Assembly (NCBI GenBank): GCA_934271735.1 | Contig: CAKQSB010000012.1 | Location: 1 to 64,000 of the forward strand | Length of the DNA stretch: 64,000 nt | Direction: 5' to 3' | From: an uncultured Clostridia bacterium | Lineage (GTDB): Bacteria > Bacillota > Clostridia > Christensenellales > Borkfalkiaceae | Part shown: positions 26,631-33,812 of the stretch, piece by piece | Position numbering within the stretch: the first letter of the stretch is position 1 | How the letters are laid out: each line of letters opens with the position of its first letter | The notes under the pieces: generated by a model | Database searches by the model: none | What the model saw: only the letters and a program-made list of their open reading frames with translations | Told to the model about the DNA's origin: nothing | Position numbers and translations under genes: made by a program

Positions 26631-26711
26631 ATTTTGTGTCTCCCGTGTTCTCCGCAAGCATTTCCGAAAGCGGAGATTACTGTATTTTCTTAAGCCGACT
26701 TTTTTAATCGA

Positions 26712-27524
26712 TTATTTCTTAAGACCGAGCTGTTCGATAACCTTTCTGGTGATCTCCGCGATAGCTTCTTCGTCCGCGCCGGCGGGAGCGCTTACGCCTG
26801 CTCCGCAGGATTCGCAGTTATGGCAGCTGAACTCGCCCTTCTTGTTGTTAAGGCAGATGTTAGCGGGGTGTTTACCCTTAAGACCGAACTGACGACGGAT
26901 TTCGTAAAGACGAGCAACCTGTTCTTTGGAGAGTTCCTTAGGTCCGCCGAGAAGTCTCGAATTGAAGAGAAGCTTAGCGTAGAACTCAACCGATTCCATC
27001 TTGTGGTAAGCGTTTAAAAGGCTGTCCGAATAAGTGAGCGCGCCGTGGTTTGCGAGAAGAACGGCATCGAAATACTGAAGATATTTGGAAACCGCGTCCG
27101 GAATTTCTTCGGTCGAGGGAGTGCCGTATTCGGCAATGGGAACGCATCCGAGAGCGATAACGGCTTCGGGCATTATGGGCTGAGTAAGCGGAATGCCTGC
27201 GATAGCGAAGGATGTAGCGTAAATCGGGTGAGCGTGAACTACCGATTTAACGTCGGGTCTTTCCTTGTATACTCTCATGTGCATTTTGATTTCGGAAGAG
27301 GGTTTGAAGCCTTCGTTAGCCTGAAGAACCTTTCCGTTTTCGTCGACCTTGCAAATGTACTCGGGAGTCATAAATCCCTTGGATACGCCTGTAGGCGTGC
27401 AAAGGAATTCGTGATCGTTGAGCTTAACGGAAATGTTTCCGTCGTTTGCGGCGACCATGCCCTGATTGTAAATTCTCTTGCCGATGTCGCAAATCTGTTT
27501 TTTGATTTCAAATTCGTTTACCAT
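26712..27524 (-). CDS. Class II (zinc) sugar-phosphate aldolase with C-terminal cargo peptide
   Basis: 270 residues. The FucA/RhaD/AraD aldolase fold is clear: NDGNISVKL, zinc ligands in VVHAHPIYATS and the third His in LLANHGALTYSD. Residues 234-240 form C-x-x-C-x-x-C (SCHNCESCG), an unusual insertion, then a flexible linker and an amphipathic helix DEEAIAEITRKVIEQLGLKK, matching a C-terminal encapsulation peptide. Likely splits L-fuculose-1-P or L-rhamnulose-1-P into DHAP and L-lactaldehyde inside the compartment, as in known aldolase-type microcompartments. Confidence 0.88.
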   Translation of the reverse strand: MVNEFEIKKQICDIGKRIYNQGMVAANDGNISVKLNDHEFLCTPTGVSKGFMTPEYICKVDENGKVLQANEGFKPSSEIKMHMRVYKERPDVKSVVHAHPIYATSFAIAGIPLTQPIMPEAVIALGCVPIAEYGTPSTEEIPDAVSKYLQYFDAVLLANHGALTYSDSLLNAYHKMESVEFYAKLLFNSRLLGGPKELSKEQVARLYEIRRQFGLKGKHPANICLNNKKGEFSCHNCESCGAGVSAPAGADEEAIAEITRKVIEQLGLKK

Positions 27525-27554
27525 ATCTGTCTCCTTAAAGTTTTTGGTATGTAA

Positions 27555-28154
27555 TTATTTTTTGTTTTTATCTTCAGTCCCCCGCTTTAACGGGTTTCCT
27601 TTTACCTTTTTATCTTTTGTTCCGGTCTTGTCGGGTTTAACCTTATCCGTTTTATTTTTTGCCGGAGCTTCGTCTTTCGCCGCGGGCTTTGCTTTCTTTT
27701 TGCCCTCGGTTTTCTTTTCGTCCTCGTTCCAACCGAGATAATCTATAAGCTCGTCCAGCCCCTCTCTCGTTACCGAGTCGACGAAGAAAACCTTTTCGCA
27801 TCCCGCGATTTCGAGCCACTCTTTGGCAAGCATCGGGTCTGCGCCGTCCGAATTTATCTGGGTGACTATCCCTATAACCTCTCTCGTGGCCGTCGCGGTG
27901 GACGCGGGAGAATAAAGGGAGAACGGCTCGTTCGCCGCGAGAATAAACCCTATAACGTCGACCTCGTAGGAATACAGCGCGAGGGCAAAGCCGAACTGCT
28001 TATCCTCTATATATTCCCCGGGGGGGTCGATTATATACTCGCTGTAATTTACGTACTGCGTTTTGTGATATTCTATATCCTCGCCGTAAAGGGCCTGCGT
28101 AAGCGTCGTTTTGCCCGCTCCGCTTCGCCCCATAAACATTATTTTTCTTTTCAT
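27555..28154 (-). CDS. PduV/EutP-like P-loop GTPase with basic tail
   Basis: 199 residues. Walker A GRSGAGKTTL (9-18), the DPPGEYIE switch region and the recognition element VTQINSD identify the PduV/EutP subgroup of Ras-like GTPases associated with microcompartments. Residues about 148-199 form a Lys/Pro/Asp-rich tail not usual in the family. PduV has been linked to compartment movement or positioning. It follows the PduU-like shell gene as in Pdu/Eut operons. Confidence 0.85.
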   Translation of the reverse strand: MKRKIMFMGRSGAGKTTLTQALYGEDIEYHKTQYVNYSEYIIDPPGEYIEDKQFGFALALYSYEVDVIGFILAANEPFSLYSPASTATATREVIGIVTQINSDGADPMLAKEWLEIAGCEKVFFVDSVTREGLDELIDYLGWNEDEKKTEGKKKAKPAAKDEAPAKNKTDKVKPDKTGTKDKKVKGNPLKRGTEDKNKK

Positions 28155-28170
28155 AACTTTTTATGAAAAA

Positions 28171-28548
28171 TCAGGTTTTCGTGAGCTTGCAGACGGTGAA
28201 TTTCAAAGTCTCTTCCGCGTAAGAAAGAACGGCTCTGATCGACTCCGAAACTTCGGAAACCGTACCGAGAAGAATAAGCGTTCCGCTGAACCTGTCCACA
28301 AAGCCGATTTCCGCTCCGCTCGCCTTGATGGCTATATCCGCCATGACTATCGCCGATTCCGCGGGGGTCATACAAACTATGCCTATCGCCTGTTTGGAAT
28401 AATCCACCGAGGGGTTAAGCCCGAGCTTTCTGTAAAGAATGGGATCGGGGTTCGCGATGACGTGCGCGAGAGTTATCTGTTTGCCCGGAACAAGCTCCTG
28501 GACTATTCTTAATTTTCCGTTGCTTTCGGCTAAATCTTTTAAATCCAT
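28171..28548 (-). CDS. EutS/PduU-type circularly permuted BMC shell protein
   Basis: 125 residues. The order of secondary structure is permuted: an N-terminal strand region (RIVQELVPGKQITLAHVIAN) precedes AIGIVCMTPAESAIVMADIA, as in PduU/EutS, which form hexamers with a beta-barrel over the pore. First gene of the operon, 89 nt from the promoter -10. Confidence 0.9.
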   Translation of the reverse strand: MDLKDLAESNGKLRIVQELVPGKQITLAHVIANPDPILYRKLGLNPSVDYSKQAIGIVCMTPAESAIVMADIAIKASGAEIGFVDRFSGTLILLGTVSEVSESIRAVLSYAEETLKFTVCKLTKT

Positions 28549-28636
28549 TTTACCTCTGTATCGAAGCGGCGGAATAAACGCGCCCTGCCCCGATTTCGGA
28601 AATCAACAAAATTCCACATTTGCAAATTTCACGTTC

Positions 28637-28665
28637 ATTATATAACATCGGCGAAACAATGTCAA
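28637..28665 (-). promoter_or_regulatory. Promoter of the microcompartment operon
   Basis: Minus strand TTGACA (28660-28665), 17-bp spacer, TATAAT (28637-28642): a perfect consensus. The palindrome ATTTGCAAAT near 28617-28626 lies around +5 to +15 and could be an operator. Confidence 0.9.
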
Positions 28666-28755
28666 CACAAAACAACAAATTTTTTGAAAATTTTCATAAA
28701 AAATGTTGTTTTCTGTTGTTTTTGCCGATTTTTTTCATAAGATATGTTAATTTCG

Positions 28756-28784
28756 TTGTTTTTTTGCGTGAAATGTTGTATAAT
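28756..28784 (+). promoter_or_regulatory. Promoter of the PHP gene (leaderless transcript likely)
   Basis: TTGTTT (28756-28761), 17-bp spacer, TATAAT (28779-28784). The ATG is at 28791, where transcription would start, so there is no room for a ribosome-binding site. It diverges from the microcompartment promoter. Confidence 0.7.
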
Positions 28785-28790
28785 TCTCGT

Positions 28791-29522
28791 ATGAAGATTT
28801 TAGCGGACTTTCACACGCACACAATCGCGAGCGGTCACCACACGACGGACACCGTTACGTTTATGGCGGAGGAAGCTTTTAAAAGAGGTATTTTATACCT
28901 CGGAATAACCGATCACGCGCCGAAAATGCCCGGAGCCGCGAACGCGAGCTATTTCAGAAATCTGAAGTACTGCGACAAAAAACTTTACGGCGTGAATATT
29001 TTATACGGAGCGGAGCTTAACGTTTTAAACGAAAAGGGCGAAGTCGATCTGCCCGAGGATATTCTTCGCAATCTCGACTACGCGATAGCGAGCCTTCATA
29101 AGGACGCGATAAAACCGCGTTCGGAAAATCTCGACACCGCGGCTCTCACTGCCGCCGCCGAAAATCCATATATAAATATAATAGGACATCCCGACGACCC
29201 GACTTTTTCGGTCAACTTCTCCGCTCTTACCGATGCGGCGAAAAAGACGGGAACGATTATAGAATTCAACGCGGTGGGCGTTTCGCCCGACGGTTACAGA
29301 GAGAAAAACATAGAGGGCATTATCGAAACCTTGCTGCTGTGCAAAAACAAAGGCGTTTACGTTTCGCTCGGGAGCGACAGCCACGGCAGGAAAAAAATCG
29401 CAGATTTCGACAACTGTCTCAAGGTTTTAAAGGACGTTTCGTTTCCCGCGGAGCTTATTTTAAACGACAAACCCGAGTTGTTTTTCGCACTCGTCGCCGA
29501 AAAAAGAAAATTTAAGAAATAA
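28791..29522 (+). CDS. PHP-domain phosphoesterase (YcdX/HisJ-like)
   Basis: 243 residues from the ATG at 28791, where the conserved core begins (ADFHTHTIASGHH); upstream in-frame codons cross the promoter. Metal-binding PHP motifs are complete: HTH at the N-terminus, ITDHAP, YGAELN, ASLHK, IGHPDD and SDSHG near the C-terminus. This is the trinuclear-metal phosphatase family, with YcdX as closest pattern. Substrate unknown. A strong terminator at 29540-29578 follows. Confidence 0.88.
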   Translation: MKILADFHTHTIASGHHTTDTVTFMAEEAFKRGILYLGITDHAPKMPGAANASYFRNLKYCDKKLYGVNILYGAELNVLNEKGEVDLPEDILRNLDYAIASLHKDAIKPRSENLDTAALTAAAENPYINIIGHPDDPTFSVNFSALTDAAKKTGTIIEFNAVGVSPDGYREKNIEGIIETLLLCKNKGVYVSLGSDSHGRKKIADFDNCLKVLKDVSFPAELILNDKPELFFALVAEKRKFKK

Positions 29523-29539
29523 TCTGATATTTTACGTAG

Positions 29540-29578
29540 AACTGTACAAAATCGCGCGTTTTGTACAGTTTATTTTTT
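29540..29578 (+). terminator. Terminator of the PHP gene
   Basis: Perfect 12-bp stem (AACTGTACAAAA with TTTTGTACAGTT), 7-nt loop, then TATTTTTT. Confidence 0.9.
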
Positions 29579-29587
29579 GTTTTTCGC

Positions 29588-29615
29588 TTGACAATTTTTA
29601 CCCATATGATATAAT
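29588..29615 (+). promoter_or_regulatory. Promoter of the gene at 29651
   Basis: TTGACA (29588-29593), 16-bp spacer, TATAAT (29610-29615). Confidence 0.85.
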
Positions 29616-29650
29616 GTACTATAACTAAACCTATGTGAGGTAAAATTTTT

Positions 29651-30193
29651 ATGGCAAAAAAAGCAAAATCACTTAACAAACTTCTTGCGCTTGTCGGCGC
29701 GCTTTTAGCGATTGTAGCGGTAGTTATGATATTCCTTCCGCAAATTGCGGCGGTAAACGGCGACACGACCTATAACGGACTTGCAATCGCATTCGGCAAA
29801 GAACTTTCTTCCGTCGACGGCGGCGATTTCTTCAAAGGTTCGACGACAATCGACTTCTCCTTTCCCAACCTTCTCGCTTACATTCTCGTTGTCGCAGGTC
29901 TTGCAATCAACGTTCTGCAGCTTGTAGGTATCGGCAAAAGCAAACTTATGACTTTCATCGCGGGCGCGGCTTTGGTTGCGGGCGGAATTCTTTTCTTCTT
30001 CGCGCTTAACTTCTCCACGATAACGACTTCCGGCTCGATTATCGGCTTCGGCAGCGAAAAAACCGTTAAATTTTCCGATTTGAACTCCGACAGCGCCAAA
30101 GCATGGCAGCTCGGTTACGCCGCAATCACGGGCGGAATCACCGCAATCGTTTCGGGCGTATGCGCTCTCGGAAACGCGGTTTTGAGCAAATAA
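29651..30193 (+). CDS. Four-helix membrane protein of unknown function
   Basis: 180 residues with predicted membrane segments at about 10-30, 72-92, 97-117 and 150-175 and an extracellular loop between the first two (NGDTTYNGLAIAFGKE). I do not recognise the family; such small integral proteins with a first loop followed by three helices are frequent in gut Clostridia. It has its own consensus promoter and a short AGGT ribosome-binding site and stands alone. Confidence 0.7.
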   Translation: MAKKAKSLNKLLALVGALLAIVAVVMIFLPQIAAVNGDTTYNGLAIAFGKELSSVDGGDFFKGSTTIDFSFPNLLAYILVVAGLAINVLQLVGIGKSKLMTFIAGAALVAGGILFFFALNFSTITTSGSIIGFGSEKTVKFSDLNSDSAKAWQLGYAAITGGITAIVSGVCALGNAVLSK

Positions 30194-30249
30194 AATAACG
30201 ACAGAATAAACTAATACGACAGAAAAATTTCCGCTTTAAAAACGGATTT

Positions 30250-30268
30250 GCCGAGCGGGATTCGAACC
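30250..30268 (-). other. tRNA 3'-end-like fragment (T-arm and acceptor)
   Basis: On the minus strand it reads GGTTCGAATCCCGCTCGGC, matching the 3' half of a T-arm plus acceptor strand. No matching 5' acceptor or anticodon arm follows, so it is not a functional tRNA. The inverted partner is at 30507-30525. Confidence 0.5.
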
Positions 30269-30418
30269 ACATTAAGTTTTAACGGCGCAAAATTTGTAAA
30301 ATCGGCGTTAAACTCACTTATAATACGGCAAGTATGATTGCGTTCGTTTGCCTTGATTTTCCTAAATTTTTCGCCGTTAAAATGCGTAGCACCTTAAAGC
30401 TGTATTTTTTAGGCGGTT

Positions 30419-30500
30419 GTGACGAAGATTTGCGCAGACGTACCGGGCGTACTTCAAGCAAAGATTTGCCGCAACAGGCAAAAAAGACGGCTTTTAGGCT
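30419..30500 (-). repeat. Dispersed hairpin repeat, degraded copy D
   Basis: GCAGACGTACCGGGCGTACTT followed by CAAGC and ATTTGCCGCAAC matches the reverse complement of the copy A core with local changes around the GTAC pair. Confidence 0.45.
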
Positions 30501-30504
30501 TGAT

Positions 30505-30527
30505 GGGGTTCGAATCCCTCTCGGCTA
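30505..30527 (+). other. tRNA 3'-end-like fragment (T-arm and acceptor)
   Basis: GGTTCGAATCCCTCTCGGC on the plus strand differs by one base from the inverted fragment at 30250-30268. The T-stem 5' strand is only partly complementary and no cloverleaf can be built. It runs directly into the terminator stem. Confidence 0.5.
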
Positions 30528-30563
30528 GCCGGGCGGAGTCCGAATTCCGCCCGGCTATTTTTA
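30527..30563 (+). terminator. Terminator
   Basis: 11-bp stem AGCCGGGCGGA with TCCGCCCGGCT, 8-nt loop, then ATTTTT. It lies immediately after the tRNA-like fragment, as a tRNA terminator would. Confidence 0.8.
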
Positions 30564-30634
30564 ATAGAAATATTGCAAACAACACTTTATTTAAAACTTA
30601 GCCGCACGAAACACGCGGCTGCAAAGCGGAATAT

Positions 30635-31939
30635 ATGACAAGGGAATTTCAGAAAAAACGTTTAGCCAAAGCTTTATTACTCATTTATGTCGTTCTGATT
30701 ATACTCGGCGCGACTTCCTGCTCTTCGGCTCGGGAAAAGAAGTTGAATAAAATTCTCCCCGACGTCGATTACGATTTCGTGATTTTTAACAGAGACAACG
30801 TTATAATTAACGGCAATCATTACGATATCAACGAACTTGCCTATGACGTTTCCGGCAAGAAAAACCAACGTTATATCACCTTTTCCGTTCTTATCGACAA
30901 CTACTTGTATTACAGTTACGAATACAAAAACAGCAAAAAACTTTTCGCGAGCAGCGACGAAAACCCTTATACAGCCGACATAGCTCTATTCAGAACAAAT
31001 CTGAAAACGGCAGAAACCAAGCTTCTTTACGACTTTAAAAAAGTCGTTCCGCGAGGTCGGTTCAATTACAGCAATTACGATTGCTGTCGCTATGCCGACG
31101 AAAAAACTTTAATCTTTATCTACAACGGAGATCTGATGACTTTCGATCTCGGAACGGAGTCCATAACGCAGACGTTGCATTTTTACGACAAAGAACTTTT
31201 CAGAAACATAGAGTATAAAGACGTACACGGTAACGAATACGGCGACTACTACTATATGCTTGGCGACGGCGTTTTAAGATATGCGGAGTATCGTGACGGA
31301 GAACTTATCGATCATTCCTTTACGGTCGACGAAAAAAGCGGATACGTGAACAGATTCGGCGATTACGTCTACACTTCCCGCTATATCAAAGATTTGACTT
31401 ACGATTACTATAATTGCATAAATCTGAAAACGGGCGAAGAAACCGACCGCGATTGCTTTATGGACATCGTCCGACAACACAAAGAACAGGAACAACGCGA
31501 GCGGGAACAAGCCGAACAAGACAGTCAAAACAAAGCCGATAAACAACGTTTTACAGTCGGAGATAAAACCTATTATTACGAAGACGACTATCTCAACGAT
31601 TACCGCGGCAACGGCATAACAATTAAAAACGAAGACGGCGAAACGCTATACAAAATAAACGACAGATACGCGTTCGACAACAACCCCAAATACGCCGAAC
31701 TTTTCGGAGTGTACCGTAACTGCGACGGAATCGGCGCGGGCGCAGGCGCTACCGTATTCGAAAACAGGCTGTTTATCTCGTTCATGTGTCAATTCGGTTG
31801 GCTCGGAAACACCGCGAATATGATTTTCGAGTTTAACCCCGAAACCGGAAATCTGTCGTATGTAACGTACATATATAACAGCTACTACTTTTTCGACATA
31901 ACAACGAAAGCCGACTCGGGCGAAAACGCGGCTAAATAA
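30635..31939 (+). CDS. Lipoprotein of unknown function
   Basis: 434 residues. Lipobox LGATSC places the lipidated Cys at 29. The body is rich in Tyr, Asp and Asn with repeated short beta-strand pairs (for example YYYMLGDGVLRYAEYRDGE and LIFIYNGDLMTFDLGTE), suggesting a beta-propeller or similar repeat fold. A Gln/Glu-rich coiled segment (KEQEQREREQAEQDSQNKAD, about 284-303) interrupts it. Family not recognised. The RBS is weak (GCGGA). Extracellular, membrane-anchored. Confidence 0.7.
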   Translation: MTREFQKKRLAKALLLIYVVLIILGATSCSSAREKKLNKILPDVDYDFVIFNRDNVIINGNHYDINELAYDVSGKKNQRYITFSVLIDNYLYYSYEYKNSKKLFASSDENPYTADIALFRTNLKTAETKLLYDFKKVVPRGRFNYSNYDCCRYADEKTLIFIYNGDLMTFDLGTESITQTLHFYDKELFRNIEYKDVHGNEYGDYYYMLGDGVLRYAEYRDGELIDHSFTVDEKSGYVNRFGDYVYTSRYIKDLTYDYYNCINLKTGEETDRDCFMDIVRQHKEQEQREREQAEQDSQNKADKQRFTVGDKTYYYEDDYLNDYRGNGITIKNEDGETLYKINDRYAFDNNPKYAELFGVYRNCDGIGAGAGATVFENRLFISFMCQFGWLGNTANMIFEFNPETGNLSYVTYIYNSYYFFDITTKADSGENAAK

Positions 31940-31978
31940 AGCGGATTTTAATTTAAAATGAAAAAACGGTGAAGATAC

Positions 31979-32007
31979 TTGACTTTTAAGCGAACGTATG
32001 TTATCAT
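31979..32007 (+). promoter_or_regulatory. Promoter for the riboswitch-flotillin transcript
   Basis: TTGACT (31979-31984), 17-bp spacer, TATCAT (32002-32007), placing the start a few bases before the RNA motif at 32014. Confidence 0.75.
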
Positions 32008-32013
32008 ACAATC

Positions 32014-32115
32014 ACTGAAAGGGAGTAGAAACGTAGCTTAGCTATGTTGCGATGTCGCCAGGACGAAAATTAAGTTTTCCGGCGTCGCGAACCGAACACG
32101 GTATTTTGAGACTTT
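32014..32115 (+). ncRNA. yybP-ykoY-like (manganese) riboswitch
   Basis: The layout matches the yybP-ykoY class: GAAAGGGAGTAG at the 5' side, hairpin P2 (AACGTAGC/GCTATGTT), hairpin P3 (GCGATG/CGTCGC with CGG on its 3' arm) and a closing GAGACTTT. The 3' P1 strand (32112-32115) is also the base of the terminator at 32111-32144, so ligand binding would prevent termination, as in known transcriptional ON switches of this class. Confidence 0.75.
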
Positions 32116-32144
32116 TACGGACGTACGCCGTAAAAGTTTTTTTT
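32111..32144 (+). terminator. Riboswitch expression-platform terminator
   Basis: 10-bp stem ACTTTTACGG with CCGTAAAAGT followed by eight T. Its 5' arm overlaps the closing strand of the riboswitch. Confidence 0.85.
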
Positions 32145-32231
32145 ATAACCGAATTTCGGCAGGTTATAAGCATATTTCATCGCTCTTTTCAGTAAAATGC
32201 ACTAAGGCTGAAAAACAAGGAGGTAAAAATT

Positions 32232-33722
32232 ATGCCGACGTGGTTAATCACGACGTTAGTTGTCGTAGCAATCGTAGTAATTCTTTTTCTGGTGGCCGGT
32301 TATTTAAAAGCTCCCCCGGACACGGCTTACATAATTTCCGGTCCATTCAAGAAAAGAATACTCATAGGTAAAGCGGGCTGGAGAATGCCGTTTTTCGAAA
32401 GAGTGGATAAAATCTCGCTCAGAGTTATGCAGGTGGACGTTAAAACGAGCGAAGCCGTTCCCACGAACGAGTTCATCAACGTGAACGTGGACGGCGTTGC
32501 GAACGTTAAAGTCTCTTCTAACCCCGATCTTTTAAAGAGAGCCGCGGAATCCCTTCTCGGAATGAAACAGGCGGAACTCGTAAGTCTCGTAACTCAGGTT
32601 CTCGAGGGTAATATGCGTGAAATCGTGGGTTCCGTGGGTCTTAAAGAAATGGTTCAGGACAGACAGGGCGTTGCCAAAAAAATTACCGAAAACGTCGTTC
32701 CCGATATGGAAAAGCTCGGTATCGAAGTAGTAAACTTCAATATTCAGAACTTTAAGGACAATGCGGGAACCATCGAAAATATGGGTATCGACAACGTAGA
32801 ACAGATCCGCAAAAACGCGCAGATCGCAAAGGCGAACGCTCAAAGAGACATCGCCATCGCAACTTCTCACGCTCAGGAAGAAGCCAACGCCGTGAAGGTT
32901 GAGGCGGAAAAGAAAATCGCCGAACAGAATACCACCCTCGCCGTTCAGCAAGCCGAACTCAAAGTTCAGGCGGACACCAAAAAGGCGGCGGCGGACGCGG
33001 CTTATTCCATTCAGCAGGAAAATCAGAGAAAAACGATCGAAATCGCCAAAACCGAAGCCGACATCGCGAGAAAGGAAAAGGAATCCGAACTTGCGGATAA
33101 AGCTATCGTTTTAAAGGAAAAACAACTCGACGCCGAAATCAGAAAGCAAGCCGACGCGAATAATTACCGCGTGGCGAAAGAGGCGGAAGCCGACCTTATC
33201 AAACGTCAGAAAGACGCCGAAGCGGCAAGATTCGCGACCGAACAGGAAGCTGCGGCTAAGAAATATCAGGCGGTTATGGAAGCCGAAGCGAAACGCGCCG
33301 AAGCGGAGGCGATAAGATACGCCATGGAGCAGGAAGCCGAAGGTATCAGAGCCAAAGGTCTTGCGGAGGCAGAAGCTATCGAGAAAAAAGCCGAAGCGCA
33401 GAAGAAAATGGGCGAGGCGTCCGTTCTCGAAATGTATCTCGCGGCTCTTCCCGAAGTCGTCAAAAACGCCGCCGCTCCGCTGTCCCGTACCGACAAAATC
33501 GTTATGTACGGCGACGGAAACGCGACGAAAGTCGTCAAGGACGTTATGTCAAGCGCAAGCCAGATTATGGAAGGCGTTAAGGAATCGACGGGTATCGACG
33601 TAAACGCGCTTATCTCGGGCGTGGTCGGCGGCAAAATCGCCGCGAAAGCCGCTAAAAAAGATGCGGAAACAACCGAAGAAAAACCCGTAGAAACGATTTC
33701 TTCCGACAAAAATAAAGAGTAA
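32232..33722 (+). CDS. floT: Flotillin-like membrane scaffold protein
   Basis: 496 residues. N-terminal membrane segment (about 5-25), SPFH/PHB domain (about 27-190, beginning KAPPDTAYIISGPF), then a long Ala/Glu/Lys coiled coil (about 195-400) with the EA repeats typical of flotillins, and a short C-terminal region. Flotillins oligomerise and organise functional membrane microdomains. RBS AGGAGG supports the start. No NfeD-type partner gene is adjacent. Control by a manganese-type riboswitch is unusual. Confidence 0.92.
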   Translation: MPTWLITTLVVVAIVVILFLVAGYLKAPPDTAYIISGPFKKRILIGKAGWRMPFFERVDKISLRVMQVDVKTSEAVPTNEFINVNVDGVANVKVSSNPDLLKRAAESLLGMKQAELVSLVTQVLEGNMREIVGSVGLKEMVQDRQGVAKKITENVVPDMEKLGIEVVNFNIQNFKDNAGTIENMGIDNVEQIRKNAQIAKANAQRDIAIATSHAQEEANAVKVEAEKKIAEQNTTLAVQQAELKVQADTKKAAADAAYSIQQENQRKTIEIAKTEADIARKEKESELADKAIVLKEKQLDAEIRKQADANNYRVAKEAEADLIKRQKDAEAARFATEQEAAAKKYQAVMEAEAKRAEAEAIRYAMEQEAEGIRAKGLAEAEAIEKKAEAQKKMGEASVLEMYLAALPEVVKNAAAPLSRTDKIVMYGDGNATKVVKDVMSSASQIMEGVKESTGIDVNALISGVVGGKIAAKAAKKDAETTEEKPVETISSDKNKE

Positions 33723-33730
33723 AAGTCATT

Positions 33731-33745
33731 CTATAAGTCGATTAT
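33731..33745 (+). repeat. Dispersed CTATAAGTCGATTA motif, copy after flotillin
   Basis: CTATAAGTCGATTAT, 9 nt after the flotillin stop and before the shared terminator. It represents the typical placement in a 3' untranslated region. Confidence 0.7.
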
Positions 33746-33770
33746 CTCCACAAAATCGATAAAAACAACA

Positions 33771-33803
33771 AAAAACCCGAAGCTGCTCGCTCCGGGTTTT
33801 TTA
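33771..33803. terminator. Bidirectional terminator between convergent genes
   Basis: AAAAACCCG-AAGC with GCTC-CGGGTTTTTT (one mismatch), flanked by A and T runs. It serves both flotillin (plus) and the sugar-binding protein (minus). Confidence 0.75.
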
Positions 33804-33812
33804 TTAAGGTTT

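Larger units (their letters stand above)
30194..30634. other. Intergenic region with tRNA-like fragments and repeat copy D
   Basis: 441 bp without a supported gene. It holds two inverted tRNA 3'-end-like fragments (30250-30268 and 30505-30527), a degraded dispersed repeat (30419-30500) and a strong terminator (30527-30563). TTTAACG/CGTTAAA near 30277-30311 could form a hairpin. Confidence 0.55.

Noticed and set aside
19318..28548. A B12-dependent propanediol or ethanolamine operon
   Set aside because: No diol dehydratase, ethanolamine ammonia lyase, reactivase or cobalamin riboswitch is visible. The aldolase points to fucose/rhamnose-type metabolism.
30250..30527. A complete tRNA or tmRNA gene
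   Set aside because: Only T-arm and acceptor 3' strands are present and they are inverted relative to each other. No anticodon arm or matching 5' acceptor was found.
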